Positions 1 through 8,312 are shown, counted from the first letter of the stretch. The stretch: 19,807 nt of DNA from an uncultured Alphaproteobacteria bacterium (GCA_944391545.1 CALXTZ010000013.1:1-19807), one strand, 5' to 3'. Notes: generated by a model from the letters alone, not told the origin. Made by a program: numbers and translations.

Positions 1-35
1 TAACAACCAACTGAATTCATATAAGATTATATATT

Positions 36-920
36 ATGAGCATTAAACAAAAAGTCAGTTTATTAAAAGGCATGCTGTGCATCGCCGAAGCTTATAAAGA
101 AGGCCAAATCAATGCTGCTGCCAGCCGCAACGGCATGAAGCAATCCAACATGTCTAAAGAAATCAAGAATTTTGAACAAGAAGTCGGCATTCAGGTTTTC
201 AGCCGAACGCACAAAGGCGTTGTTCTGACAAAAGACGGCGAACGGCTGTGGTCCAAAATCTGTAATGTTGAAAAAGTGTTGTATGATTTGGAACATTTCA
301 GCGAATTCGATAACAAAATTTCCGGTAGTATCCAATTATGGGTTGGCGAAGGAATCGGAAGCGCCTATATTGCGTCGTATTTATCCACATTTTACGATAA
401 ATATCCAGATGTGCATCTAGACATTAAGTGTACTTTGGAAACGCCGCAGTTGCTTAACGATATTGACATTGCATTTGTTTATGAACCACCTCCCCAAGAT
501 GCTATTGTTTTGTTAAAAAATACGATGAAGTTTTGCCTGTACACCTCCAAAGCGTATGTCAGTAAATTCGGCTACCCCAAAGACATGGAAGATTTAAAGC
601 GGAATCATAAAATATGCACACGCAAGGATTTTGCATATCATTGGCCAAAATGGAGTGAATTTTTATCTGAATGCCAACACATCGTAGCAACAACAGACGC
701 GTCTTCTATGTTATATAGTTTGGTAAAAGACGGGGTCGGCATTTCTTTAATCCCTACTTGTATTGCTAAAAACGATTCAGATTTAATTCCATTAACAAAC
801 ACACAGATTGAAATTAATCATGTCTTTTGGGCAATTTCTCGGCGAGGAACAAAAGATTTACCCAAAATGCGCGCCCTGATTAATCACATAAAGGAAATGT
901 CTTCAACGATTTTCGATTAA
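36..920 (+). CDS. LysR-family transcriptional regulator
   Basis: A 294-aa DNA-binding regulator. Residues about 10-72 form the LysR winged helix-turn-helix (INAAASRNGMKQSNMSKEIK, then FEQEVGIQVFSR and the VVLTKDGERLW wing). About 95-290 form a periplasmic-binding-protein-like effector domain (SGSIQLWVGEGIG, then DIAFVYEPPP). Length is normal for the family. ATG 36 is chosen because it gives the complete HTH; there is no convincing Shine-Dalgarno sequence upstream, only AT-rich DNA. The effector is unknown. Its stop overlaps that of the convergent LysR paralogue. The two proteins begin alike (MSIKQKVSLLK versus MSVKNRLLLLK) and align through the first effector subdomain, which suggests an old local duplication (inference). 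Confidence 0.85.
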   Translation: MSIKQKVSLLKGMLCIAEAYKEGQINAAASRNGMKQSNMSKEIKNFEQEVGIQVFSRTHKGVVLTKDGERLWSKICNVEKVLYDLEHFSEFDNKISGSIQLWVGEGIGSAYIASYLSTFYDKYPDVHLDIKCTLETPQLLNDIDIAFVYEPPPQDAIVLLKNTMKFCLYTSKAYVSKFGYPKDMEDLKRNHKICTRKDFAYHWPKWSEFLSECQHIVATTDASSMLYSLVKDGVGISLIPTCIAKNDSDLIPLTNTQIEINHVFWAISRRGTKDLPKMRALINHIKEMSSTIFD

Positions 921-1480
921 GTCAATCGGGATACAATAAAATCATACACGGCCACCGCAGCCACATGTCTATCCCGGTAAGCCACCCAAATCATTTGGCC
1001 GACATTGTTTTGTTTAATCTGGTGTTGGGTAATGATAAAGTCTTTCGGCAGAAACGGTTCTTCATAAAAAACACCGACATCAAAGCTGCCGACATCGGTC
1101 AAAATGTCAATTTGTATACCCGGATAGGCTTTATAAAACTTTTCTAAATCCATCAACCGCAAATTAGACGGCAAATATAAATCCACATGATTGGCCGTCG
1201 AAGCCCGCGAAACGGCGTAATATTCTAATTCTTCTAACTCATCTTCCAACCGCTTGGCTTCTTCCAAAACCAAATACCCCTCCCGCGTCAATTCAACACC
1301 GGTACTTTTCCGATGGAACAACGAACATCCCAACGCTTGTTCAAATTCCTTCATCATACGGCTTAAATTGGCTGCTTTAATGCCGTTTTGGGCAGCCGCC
1401 TGAGTAATGCTTCCCGTTCTGGCAATCGCCGTGAAATAAAGTAAATTTTTTAATAAAAGCAGTCTGTTTTTCACACTCAT
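917..1480 (-). CDS. Short LysR-family regulator lacking the distal effector subdomain
   Basis: I prefer ATG 1480 (MSVKNRLLLLKNLLYF, 187 aa) over an upstream GTG at 1522, because the paralogue at 36-920 begins at the same point. Residues about 10-70 are a complete LysR HTH (SITQAAAQNGIKAANLSRMM, FEQALGCSLFHRK, GVELTREG). About 95-187 correspond to only the first half of the effector domain (DVGVFYEEPFLPKDF aligns with DIAFVYEPPPQDAI of the neighbour). Roughly 105 C-terminal residues of a normal LysR are absent. It may be a decayed gene, or a genuine short form that binds DNA without normal ligand sensing. The frame is clean to its stop, which overlaps the neighbour's stop, so no frameshift can be seen inside the window. 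Confidence 0.72.
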   Translation of the reverse strand: MSVKNRLLLLKNLLYFTAIARTGSITQAAAQNGIKAANLSRMMKEFEQALGCSLFHRKSTGVELTREGYLVLEEAKRLEDELEELEYYAVSRASTANHVDLYLPSNLRLMDLEKFYKAYPGIQIDILTDVGSFDVGVFYEEPFLPKDFIITQHQIKQNNVGQMIWVAYRDRHVAAVAVYDFIVSRLT

Positions 1481-1576
1481 TTTTGAAAATACGTATGTAT
1501 GCGTCCCCAAAATATATATCACTTTAATAAAAGTAGTATCTTCAATTCATCATTTCGTCAATGATAAAATGAGGAT

Positions 1577-2101
1577 ATGAGTGAAAAAATTGAAATTGAT
1601 ATTGTTCGAAATTTAAAAGACCTGTTGCAAGCGTTCGATTTACGGCGTGAAGAATTTGTCAAAAAACAAAATGTGCCGGAAGAAATGGAATTTGACGGCA
1701 ACGATTTTTCTGCAACGCAAATCATCGCCAAAGCGGGCGGTAAACCGATTGCAACCATGCGGGTTCGGTATTTTCATGATTTTGTGAAATTTGAACGGAT
1801 GTGTGTGATTCCGGCCTATCGGAAACAAAATATTCCGCAAAAAGTCATGGAATTTACTGCTGAAGTTTTAAAAGACAAAGGATTTAAACGGGCACTGTTT
1901 TTTTGCCGCCCGGAATTGGTGAAGTACTGGAAAAGCCACGGATGTCAACCTGTCGAAAACATGCCTGGCACAGATATCGGTGCCATGAAATTGTGTCCGA
2001 TGTCTTGGCATTTCACGAAAAAAGAAGATAAACTTCAAATTAAGACGCCGGCGGCTTTCTTTTTAGCCGAAGAAGGCAAATGGAACCGCGGCGGTCGTTA
2101 A
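1577..2101 (+). CDS. GNAT-family N-acetyltransferase
   Basis: A 174-aa protein with the GNAT fold order. A beta-strand/hairpin (ATMRVRYFHDFVKFERMCV) leads into the acetyl-CoA pyrophosphate-binding region (VIPAYRKQNIPQKVMEF, a relaxed R/Q-x-x-G/I-x-A/P motif A). Then come GFKRALFFCRPELVKYWKSHG, the characteristic YW-x3-G of motif B. This resembles ElaA-like or generic small-molecule acetyltransferases. The acceptor is unknown. A C-terminal extension of about 30 residues (from KKEDKLQIKTP) is outside the core fold. ATG 1577 has GAGG only 2 nt upstream, which is unusually close; the next in-frame Met would remove part of the first strand. The stop overlaps the convergent opgH stop. Confidence 0.78.
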   Translation: MSEKIEIDIVRNLKDLLQAFDLRREEFVKKQNVPEEMEFDGNDFSATQIIAKAGGKPIATMRVRYFHDFVKFERMCVIPAYRKQNIPQKVMEFTAEVLKDKGFKRALFFCRPELVKYWKSHGCQPVENMPGTDIGAMKLCPMSWHFTKKEDKLQIKTPAAFFLAEEGKWNRGGR

Positions 2102-4143
2102 CCGGCTCGTTTGGTTAAAATCAATGCCCTTTCTAAAATTTCGGGATGATATAACAACGCAACAGATTCTTCGTTTGTCATGTTCATCGGCACATGATGA
2201 TTTAAATAATTTTCCAGCTTCAATTGCGCATTTTGCAACTGCTCGTGCGTTATCGCCGGCGCCGGCCCGTTCACGGACAACAATAAAATATGCGCCGCAT
2301 TTAAATCATTGCGCGTCACAACGGCTTCGACACCGAATGTTTGATGGGCAATCGGGGCTAAAATTTGCGCAAAACGCCGCGCTTTTTTAATCACTTCCGG
2401 AATATGAACCTCTTCCGGAATCACAAAGAAATGGTGTCGTTTGGCCCACACGCCGATTTGCGCTTGACTGGTCAGCATGGATATCGGAATGGATAAAATC
2501 AACCCGGCCGTAATTGGCAACATCCACCAAAACAGCGGCTTTACATAAAGGACAACAACCGCCAACGTTACAATTCCCAACAAGGTGTGCCCCCAATGGT
2601 AATGCAAAGCCGTTTTAAATGTTGTTCGTTGATCATCCCGTTGTTGTGCATTCCAAGACACAGCATGTCCGGTAAAAATTTCGAACACAAATCGGCTTTG
2701 AAACATCATCATCACCGGCGCAATCAAAGCACTTAAAATAATTTCAACACACACGCTTTTTGTTAAATACCATGCTTTTCGAATCCGGTATCTGCCGCGC
2801 TCTTGTCCGATTGCGATAAACAGCCCTAAAAATTTGGGAAAAATCAACATAAAAAGCGACAGGAACAACAACGAAATTGTTCCGATTTTATCAAAAATCG
2901 GCCAGGTCGGGAATAACGTTCGCACATTGGAAAAATAAACCGGCGGGAAAAATTCACGCCCCAAAGCGACCGCTAATCCGACAACCAAAAAACAGAGCCA
3001 AATCGGCGACGAAAGATAAGACATAATCCCGATTGTAAAATGAATACGGCTGATCGGATGCAGTTTTTTGGAAATCAGAATTTTCATATGCTGCATATTG
3101 CCCTGACACCACCGTCGATCCCGCGCCGCATAATCAATCAGCGTCGGCGGACATTCTTCGTAACTGCCTTTTAACTCCGGCAATAACCACGCAGACCACC
3201 CGCCCCGGCGAATCAAAGCCGCCTCCACGAAATCGTGGCTTAAAATCATCCCGCCGAACGGTGCTTTTCCGGGCAAAACCGGCAACCCGCAGCAATCCAT
3301 AAAGGCTTTGACGCGAATAATGGCATTGTGTCCCCAATAATTGCTGTCGCCGACCTGCCAAAAAGCCAAGCCTGCCGACACAATCGGCCCGTATATTTTA
3401 CCGGCAAACTGTTGAACCCGTGAAAATAACGAGCGACTGTTGACCATCATCGGCGGCGCCTGAATAATCCCGGCATGCGTATTTTTTTCCATCAGTTGCG
3501 CCATCGTGACAATAGTCGACGCACTCATCAAACTGTCCGCATCCAACACAACCATGCTTTCATATAAAGAGCCCCATTTGCGGCAAAAATCTTCAATATT
3601 ACCGCTTTTACGCGCTGTGTTTTTCGGCAAAAAAAAAAAAAAAAGGCGAATAGAATCCGGCATGTATTTTTGAGCTTCCAACCACAAAGCCTCTTCAGCA
3701 ACCCAAACATCCGCTTTGGTCGTATCGCTTAACACATAAATATCAAAAAACGAAGCTTGCCCCGTTTTATCCAACTCATGCGCCATTGCCAACAAATGCG
3801 CGAAGACGGAACCCGGCGCTTCGTTATAAACCGGCATCAGCAAAGCAACCCGCCGCGTCAAAGGCGTATGTGCCGGCACCCATTCTATTCCCGGCACATG
3901 ACGATGACGCAACAATTCGATAAATCCGAAAAGGCTGGACCAGAAAAACAACGAAATCCAGGCAAACGTCAAAATAAACAGCCCGATCATCAAAATGCGC
4001 AGCCACAGCGCAGCATCCGTCGGCAGTGACATTGTCCATTTCACGCCGGCCAAAAACGTGCTGATCAACATCAGACCGAACACACTGATGCGCCGCGCCC
4101 AAAGTTGTTTCGGATTAAAAAGATAAAGCGATTTGTTTGTCAT
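2098..4143 (-). CDS. opgH: Glucans biosynthesis glucosyltransferase H
   Basis: Inner-membrane GT2 enzyme that makes the beta-1,2-linked backbone of osmoregulated periplasmic glucans from UDP-glucose. The 681 aa show two N-terminal membrane segments (about 19-36 and 46-75), then a cytosolic GT2 domain: MPVYNEAP (103-110), DADS (201-204, metal/UDP-binding DxD), HDFVEAAL (303-310), RDRRWCQGN (341-349, the Q/R-x-x-RW motif). At least four more hydrophobic segments follow up to about residue 565. E. coli OpgH is about 847 aa; here the N-terminal cytosolic extension is missing and translation begins just before the first membrane helix. Residues 168-172 are FFFFL, encoded by a 16-T run where E. coli has YRRRR in the IFYRRR...KRKSGNI stretch. 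The start overlaps the upstream gene by ATGA, implying coupled translation. Confidence 0.95.
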   Translation of the reverse strand: MTNKSLYLFNPKQLWARRISVFGLMLISTFLAGVKWTMSLPTDAALWLRILMIGLFILTFAWISLFFWSSLFGFIELLRHRHVPGIEWVPAHTPLTRRVALLMPVYNEAPGSVFAHLLAMAHELDKTGQASFFDIYVLSDTTKADVWVAEEALWLEAQKYMPDSIRLFFFFLPKNTARKSGNIEDFCRKWGSLYESMVVLDADSLMSASTIVTMAQLMEKNTHAGIIQAPPMMVNSRSLFSRVQQFAGKIYGPIVSAGLAFWQVGDSNYWGHNAIIRVKAFMDCCGLPVLPGKAPFGGMILSHDFVEAALIRRGGWSAWLLPELKGSYEECPPTLIDYAARDRRWCQGNMQHMKILISKKLHPISRIHFTIGIMSYLSSPIWLCFLVVGLAVALGREFFPPVYFSNVRTLFPTWPIFDKIGTISLLFLSLFMLIFPKFLGLFIAIGQERGRYRIRKAWYLTKSVCVEIILSALIAPVMMMFQSRFVFEIFTGHAVSWNAQQRDDQRTTFKTALHYHWGHTLLGIVTLAVVVLYVKPLFWWMLPITAGLILSIPISMLTSQAQIGVWAKRHHFFVIPEEVHIPEVIKKARRFAQILAPIAHQTFGVEAVVTRNDLNAAHILLLSVNGPAPAITHEQLQNAQLKLENYLNHHVPMNMTNEESVALLYHPEILERALILTKRAG
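3629..3644. repeat. Homopolymer of 16 A (16 T in opgH coding strand)
   Basis: An uninterrupted run of 16 A on the plus strand lies inside opgH, flanked by GGC and GGCG. It is read in frame as the end of a Leu codon, four Phe codons and the start of another Leu codon. Gain or loss of one or two bases shifts the frame and would remove the glycosyltransferase core. It could be a phase-variation tract, a transcriptional slippage site or a sequencing/assembly artefact. Confidence 0.95.
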
Positions 4144-4589
4144 GATTTTCTCTTCAACAGACGGACTTTCTTTAAAAAGAAAGAAGTCGGATGCGGGACT
4201 TCAATCGGTTGCGGCTCCATTGCACCGAGGCACATAGCCGGTGCGCCGAACAACACCGACTTTTTTAATGTTTCATCCATTTTTTTATCCTTTTTCTTCA
4301 ACCACAAATCGATCCCCCACCGAGCGGCGCCGTCTGCACGCAGGTAGGCCGTTTTAATCAATGCCGTTCGTTCTTTGTCCGATCCGGAAAAATCAGGGAA
4401 TAAATCAGCGGCTTTTTGCGCCAAAAGCTGATCCATGTGCAAAACCAAATCATCCCCGACGGTTTCATTGAGCTTTAACAACCGGTGTAACGAGGGCGCC
4501 GAACGTGCCGCTTCATCGGCCGAAAATCCCAATGTTTGCAGATAAGCGCCGACAATATCGTCCGCGCTTTGAATCGTTAAGGTAACCAT
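4140..4589 (-). CDS. Unknown cytosolic protein encoded between opgG and opgH
   Basis: I do not recognise a family. ATG 4589 (MVTLTIQSADDIVGAYL, 149 aa) is chosen because GGAG at 4596-4599 lies 6 nt upstream; a GTG at 4601 is possible. It overlaps the end of opgG by 13 nt and the opgH start by ATGA, so the three genes look co-transcribed and translationally coupled. The protein has no signal peptide or membrane helix. It is mostly helical and charged, with a Lys-rich patch (LWLKKKDKKMDETLKK, about 96-111) and a basic tail (FFLKKVRLLKRKS). The Pro-rich MEPQPIEVPHP precedes the tail. Because this OpgH lacks the N-terminal cytosolic region found in E. coli OpgH, the gene could supply a split-off counterpart. 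That is inference from position and size only. Confidence 0.75.
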   Translation of the reverse strand: MVTLTIQSADDIVGAYLQTLGFSADEAARSAPSLHRLLKLNETVGDDLVLHMDQLLAQKAADLFPDFSGSDKERTALIKTAYLRADGAARWGIDLWLKKKDKKMDETLKKSVLFGAPAMCLGAMEPQPIEVPHPTSFFLKKVRLLKRKS

Positions 4590-6142
4590 TGATAACTCCA
4601 CACCTCGGTAACCGGTTCGCCGTCTTTGCGCAAAACAGCCCGTAATTCGGCCGTTTTCCCGTCGGGTTTAAAATCAAAATAAAGCGTCACACCGCCCGTT
4701 ACCGGATTAACCATGATATGGCTGCCTAAAATTTTCCCCGTCGACGCCGATACATCCGCCGTTAATCGTTTTTCATCCAAATCTTTTAAAATTGTCTCTT
4801 CTTTTAAATCGAAATCAATGACAAATTTACGTTTATGCGTCTCCAACATCCCGGAAACACCCCCGATGCCCGTGTACGTCGCTGTTACAGGAGCCTTTTT
4901 GGTTTTAACCGGCGTTTCCCGACTCCAATAAATCCGATACGTGTATTCCAATTTTTGCCCGGCTTCAACAGACCCGTCAGGCACCCAAAACGCCACGACA
5001 TTATCATGAATCTCCTGGTTGCTCGGAATTTCAACCAGTTCAACATGCCCTTTTCCCCAATCCGACAACGGTTCAACCCATGCACTCGGCCGCAATTCAT
5101 AATATGCTTCAAAATCCAAATAATGGCCGGGTTGAATATCTCGTTGCATCAAACCGAATCCTTTCGGATTGGTGTCTTCAAAAGCACTGATACGCAAATA
5201 TTTTGAATTATCCAACGGACGCCATAACACTTCGTCATTTTGATTCCAAACCAACAGCCCGTCACTGTCATGTACTTCCGGCCGATGATCATCAAACCGG
5301 TTCTTCGTATTTTCACCGAATAAATACATGGACGTCAGCGGCGCAATTCCCAACTTATTGATTTTTTTGCGCGTAAACAAAACCGCATCCACATCGATTG
5401 TCGTTACCGACCCCGGCCGTATAAGGAATGTGTAAGCACCGACAACACTCGGGCTGTCCAACAAAGCATACACTTGGATTGATTTAACCCACCGTTTCGG
5501 TTTTTCAATCCAAAACTCACGGAAAATCGGGAACTCTTCTCCCGTTTCCAATCCCGTGTCAATCGCCAGCCCGCGCGCCGACAATCCATACTTTTGACCA
5601 CGCCCCAAAGCCCGGAAATAGCTGGCGCCCAAGAAAGAAATCAACTCGTCATAATAAAGTTCGTTATTCAGCGGATAGTGTAACCGAAAGCCGGCATATC
5701 CGGCCGCCGAATTGCTTTGAAGCGCTTTATTCTTGCCGAAATTAAAGAAAAAAGGCGAATAACCGATCGGCCGCGATTTACCGTGAACGATTTCGTTCAT
5801 CATCACTTCATTATGAAACAAAGCCCCCGGATGGAAAAATTGAATTTCAAACGGTTTGCGTTGACCGTACCACGGCCCGTTTTCCCGGACAAACCGAATG
5901 TCCCGATATTGATCATAATTCAGTTTCTTCAAATCATTTGATACTTCCGGCGGGGCTTGATAGCTTTTTTGCGAAAGCGCATAAGCTTTTTGCAGCAAAA
6001 CGTCTTTGTTAAAGACTTCCCCGTTTACGGCTTCATTTTCCGAAGCAAATCGCGGATATTCCGGCGGAATTATTAAAAAAGCGGCAATCCCGCCTAATCC
6101 GCAAATCAAACAAATCGCCCCGATAATGATTATACGCCGCAT
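4577..6142 (-). CDS. opgG: Glucans biosynthesis protein G (periplasmic)
   Basis: Periplasmic partner of OpgH, needed for synthesis or branching of osmoregulated periplasmic glucans. The 521 aa begin with a short basic N-terminus and hydrophobic segment (MRRIIIIGAICLICGLGGIA), a signal peptide or anchor. The OpgG/MdoG family signatures follow: FEIQFFHPGALF (about 99-110), YSPFFFNFGKN, then the long conserved block AGFRLHYPLN, FLGASYFRALGRGQ, YGLSARGLAIDTG and FREFWIEKP. The rest is the beta-rich C-terminal domain ending VTEVWSYQW. Length matches OpgG. AGAGG lies 6 nt before ATG 6142, and a promoter-like element is at 6176-6204. It is the first gene of the opgG - unknown - opgH unit. Confidence 0.95.
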   Translation of the reverse strand: MRRIIIIGAICLICGLGGIAAFLIIPPEYPRFASENEAVNGEVFNKDVLLQKAYALSQKSYQAPPEVSNDLKKLNYDQYRDIRFVRENGPWYGQRKPFEIQFFHPGALFHNEVMMNEIVHGKSRPIGYSPFFFNFGKNKALQSNSAAGYAGFRLHYPLNNELYYDELISFLGASYFRALGRGQKYGLSARGLAIDTGLETGEEFPIFREFWIEKPKRWVKSIQVYALLDSPSVVGAYTFLIRPGSVTTIDVDAVLFTRKKINKLGIAPLTSMYLFGENTKNRFDDHRPEVHDSDGLLVWNQNDEVLWRPLDNSKYLRISAFEDTNPKGFGLMQRDIQPGHYLDFEAYYELRPSAWVEPLSDWGKGHVELVEIPSNQEIHDNVVAFWVPDGSVEAGQKLEYTYRIYWSRETPVKTKKAPVTATYTGIGGVSGMLETHKRKFVIDFDLKEETILKDLDEKRLTADVSASTGKILGSHIMVNPVTGGVTLYFDFKPDGKTAELRAVLRKDGEPVTEVWSYQWLP

Positions 6143-6175
6143 AAAAAACCTCTTTTGTTCTTTTCGTTGTTCCGT

Positions 6176-6204
6176 ATTTCAAGAGAATTTTTCCGAAAAG
6201 TCAA
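6176..6204 (-). promoter_or_regulatory. Putative sigma70 promoter of the opg operon
   Basis: On the minus strand TTGACT (6204-6199) is separated by 17 nt from TGAAAT (6181-6176), 4 of 6 to the -10 consensus. It lies about 35 nt upstream of the opgG start and points into it. This is a consensus match only. Confidence 0.45.
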
Positions 6205-6247
6205 GCCCTCTTTATGGTTACTCTGCCGAAAATAACGAAAATATTCA

Positions 6248-6253
6248 TATAAT
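6248..6253 (+). promoter_or_regulatory. Possible -10 element for the flavoprotein gene
   Basis: A perfect TATAAT lies about 80 nt upstream of the flavoprotein gene at 6334. No good -35 hexamer lies 16-18 nt upstream, so the call is weak. The 191-nt gap between opgG and this gene otherwise holds only the opg promoter and AT-rich DNA. Confidence 0.25.
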
Positions 6254-6333
6254 TCAATCCGTTAAATATTTTTCTTTTCTTTTATCAAAAAAGTACGTTA
6301 AACTGAAGCAAGGGAAATAAAAAGGAGAAAAAC

Positions 6334-8307
6334 ATGACATATTCAAAGTTATTCGAGCCCGGACAAATTGCCGGCATTTCATTAAAAAACCGCATGGTGA
6401 TGGTTTCTTTGGCGACGGGAACGGCGGAAAAAGACCAATCCATCGGCAACGAATTTTTAACATATTTACAAGAACGAGCCGACGGCGGGGTCGGCTTGAT
6501 TATATTGGAAAACACGCGTGTTGACGATACACACGGCATTGCCGCTCAACGTCAGGCCAGCGTTGCACGTGACGATTTAATTCCGTCTTTAAAACACGCC
6601 GTGGACGCGCTGCATGCCAAAGGCGTTAAGGTTATGACTCAACTGCATCATCCGGGTCGGGAAACATTCATAAATATCAACGGCAATCAACCGTTATGGT
6701 CTTCCGGTTCCAAACCGTGCGGCGTTTGCCAACAAGAGACGCACGAAATGACGACGCAGGAAGTCGAAGAAGTCATTCAAAAATTCATCGCCGGCGCCGT
6801 TCGATCACAAAAAGCCGGTTTTGACGGCGTGGAATTACATGGGGCTCACGGTTATTTGATTTCACAATTTTTAAGTCCTTATACCAATCAACGAACGGAT
6901 CGGTTCGGCGGCAGTTTTGAAGGTCGTTTTGAATTTCTTAAAGAAATCATCGAAGGCATTCAAAAAGCCTGCGGCCCCGACTTTCCGGTCGGCGTTCGTT
7001 TAACGGTCGACGAATTATTGGAACCCAACGGCATCAAAGACTATCTGACTTTGGCCGAAGGATTAAAAGTCGCGCAAGCTTTGGAAAAGCTGGGCATTGC
7101 TTTTTTGGATGTGTCAAACGGCATTTATGAATCTTTTAATTCATTGTCTGAACCGATAACGTATCCGCAAGGGTGCCGGACAGAACGCATTCGCGTTATC
7201 CGCGACGGCGTTAAATTGCCCCTCATTGCCGTCAATATGATTAAGGAACCTTGGTTTGCCGAAAAAATGCTTGAAGACAACCTGGTTGATTTTGTCGGGT
7301 TGGGACGAGCGGTTTTAGCCGATCCCGAATGGCCGAAAAAAGCGTTTGAAGGAAGAGAAGCCGAAATCAATCGATGCATTTCATGCAACTTTTGCTTTGA
7401 AACACTGGTCAGCGACACCATCCCCGGCAAAGGCCCGATTAAGTGCGCCGTCAATGCACGTGCTTGCCGCGAATATTTCTATCCCGATTATCCGAAAGAC
7501 GGCAAAGGGCGTACCGTTGTCGTTGTCGGCGCCGGCGTTGCCGGTTTGGAGGCTGCACGCGTGTTGGCTTTACGCGGTTTCAATCCCGTCGTTTTGGAAA
7601 AAGAAAATCAAATCGGCGGTCAAATCAACATTGCCAACAAACCGCCGCATAAAGAAAAAATCAACTGGATTGTGGATTATGAAAAACATCAACTGGATCT
7701 GTTGAACGTCACAATTCAGACAAATACGATTGCAACACCGGATTTGATTGCTTCCTATCAGCCCTATGCCGTTATTCTGGCAACAGGAGCCCAACCCGTG
7801 CGGCCGGATGCCATCCCCGGCATTCATCTGCCGACGGTTTACACGTTGGATCAAGTCTTAAGCGGCGCCGTTGTTTTAAAAAACAAAAAAGTCGCCTTAA
7901 TCGGTTCCGGCTCCAGCGGGTTGGAAACGGCTGAATTTTTATGCGAAAACGGCAACCAACTGACTTTTGTCGAAATGCAGGAAACAATCGGCAAAGGCGT
8001 GTATGTTCAGCATTATCTGGATGCGATGGATAAGTTAAAGCCGTATACCATTCGCAATCTGCCGTTCCATCAGCTAAAAGAAATCAGGGAAAATGAAATC
8101 GTCCTTGAAAACCTGGCGACCCGACAAATCGAAACCTGTCCGACGGATGCGGTCGTTTTAGCTGTCGGCGTCAAACCGGTTCAAACGCTTTTAAAGGCCT
8201 GCGAATCAATTTGCCCGAAGACGTTTATAATCGGCGATGCCGCTCACCCCGGCAGAATCGAATCAGCGGTTCGAACGGCTTTTGAAACGGCTTATGCCTT
8301 AAAATAA
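6334..8307 (+). CDS. Old-yellow-enzyme/FadH-like Fe-S flavoprotein oxidoreductase
   Basis: A 657-aa two-module enzyme of the 2,4-dienoyl-CoA reductase/enoate reductase family. It uses NAD(P)H to reduce an activated C=C bond through FMN, 4Fe-4S and FAD. Residues 1-345 are the FMN TIM barrel: HHPGRE (105-110), HGAHGYLISQFLSPYTNQR with Tyr174 at the FadH proton-donor position, and RFGGS. Cys348, 351, 354 and 371 are the cluster ligands (CISCNFC, then KCAVN). Two dinucleotide motifs follow, GAGVAG (399-404) and GSGSSG (524-529), with a C-terminal IIGDAAHPG. SNGIYESFN (261-269) stands where E. coli FadH has its WHEAR histidine, which looks more like BaiCD/BaiH-type enoate reductases (from memory). 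The substrate cannot be assigned. GGAG lies 6 nt before ATG 6334. Monocistronic. Confidence 0.9.
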   Translation: MTYSKLFEPGQIAGISLKNRMVMVSLATGTAEKDQSIGNEFLTYLQERADGGVGLIILENTRVDDTHGIAAQRQASVARDDLIPSLKHAVDALHAKGVKVMTQLHHPGRETFININGNQPLWSSGSKPCGVCQQETHEMTTQEVEEVIQKFIAGAVRSQKAGFDGVELHGAHGYLISQFLSPYTNQRTDRFGGSFEGRFEFLKEIIEGIQKACGPDFPVGVRLTVDELLEPNGIKDYLTLAEGLKVAQALEKLGIAFLDVSNGIYESFNSLSEPITYPQGCRTERIRVIRDGVKLPLIAVNMIKEPWFAEKMLEDNLVDFVGLGRAVLADPEWPKKAFEGREAEINRCISCNFCFETLVSDTIPGKGPIKCAVNARACREYFYPDYPKDGKGRTVVVVGAGVAGLEAARVLALRGFNPVVLEKENQIGGQINIANKPPHKEKINWIVDYEKHQLDLLNVTIQTNTIATPDLIASYQPYAVILATGAQPVRPDAIPGIHLPTVYTLDQVLSGAVVLKNKKVALIGSGSSGLETAEFLCENGNQLTFVEMQETIGKGVYVQHYLDAMDKLKPYTIRNLPFHQLKEIRENEIVLENLATRQIETCPTDAVVLAVGVKPVQTLLKACESICPKTFIIGDAAHPGRIESAVRTAFETAYALK

Positions 8308-8312
8308 AAATC

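Noticed and set aside
1550..1572. TCATTT/AAATGA inverted repeat before the acetyltransferase gene
   Set aside because: It is a short AT-rich stem with an 11-nt loop, too weak to call, although it does overlap the GAGG ribosome-binding site.
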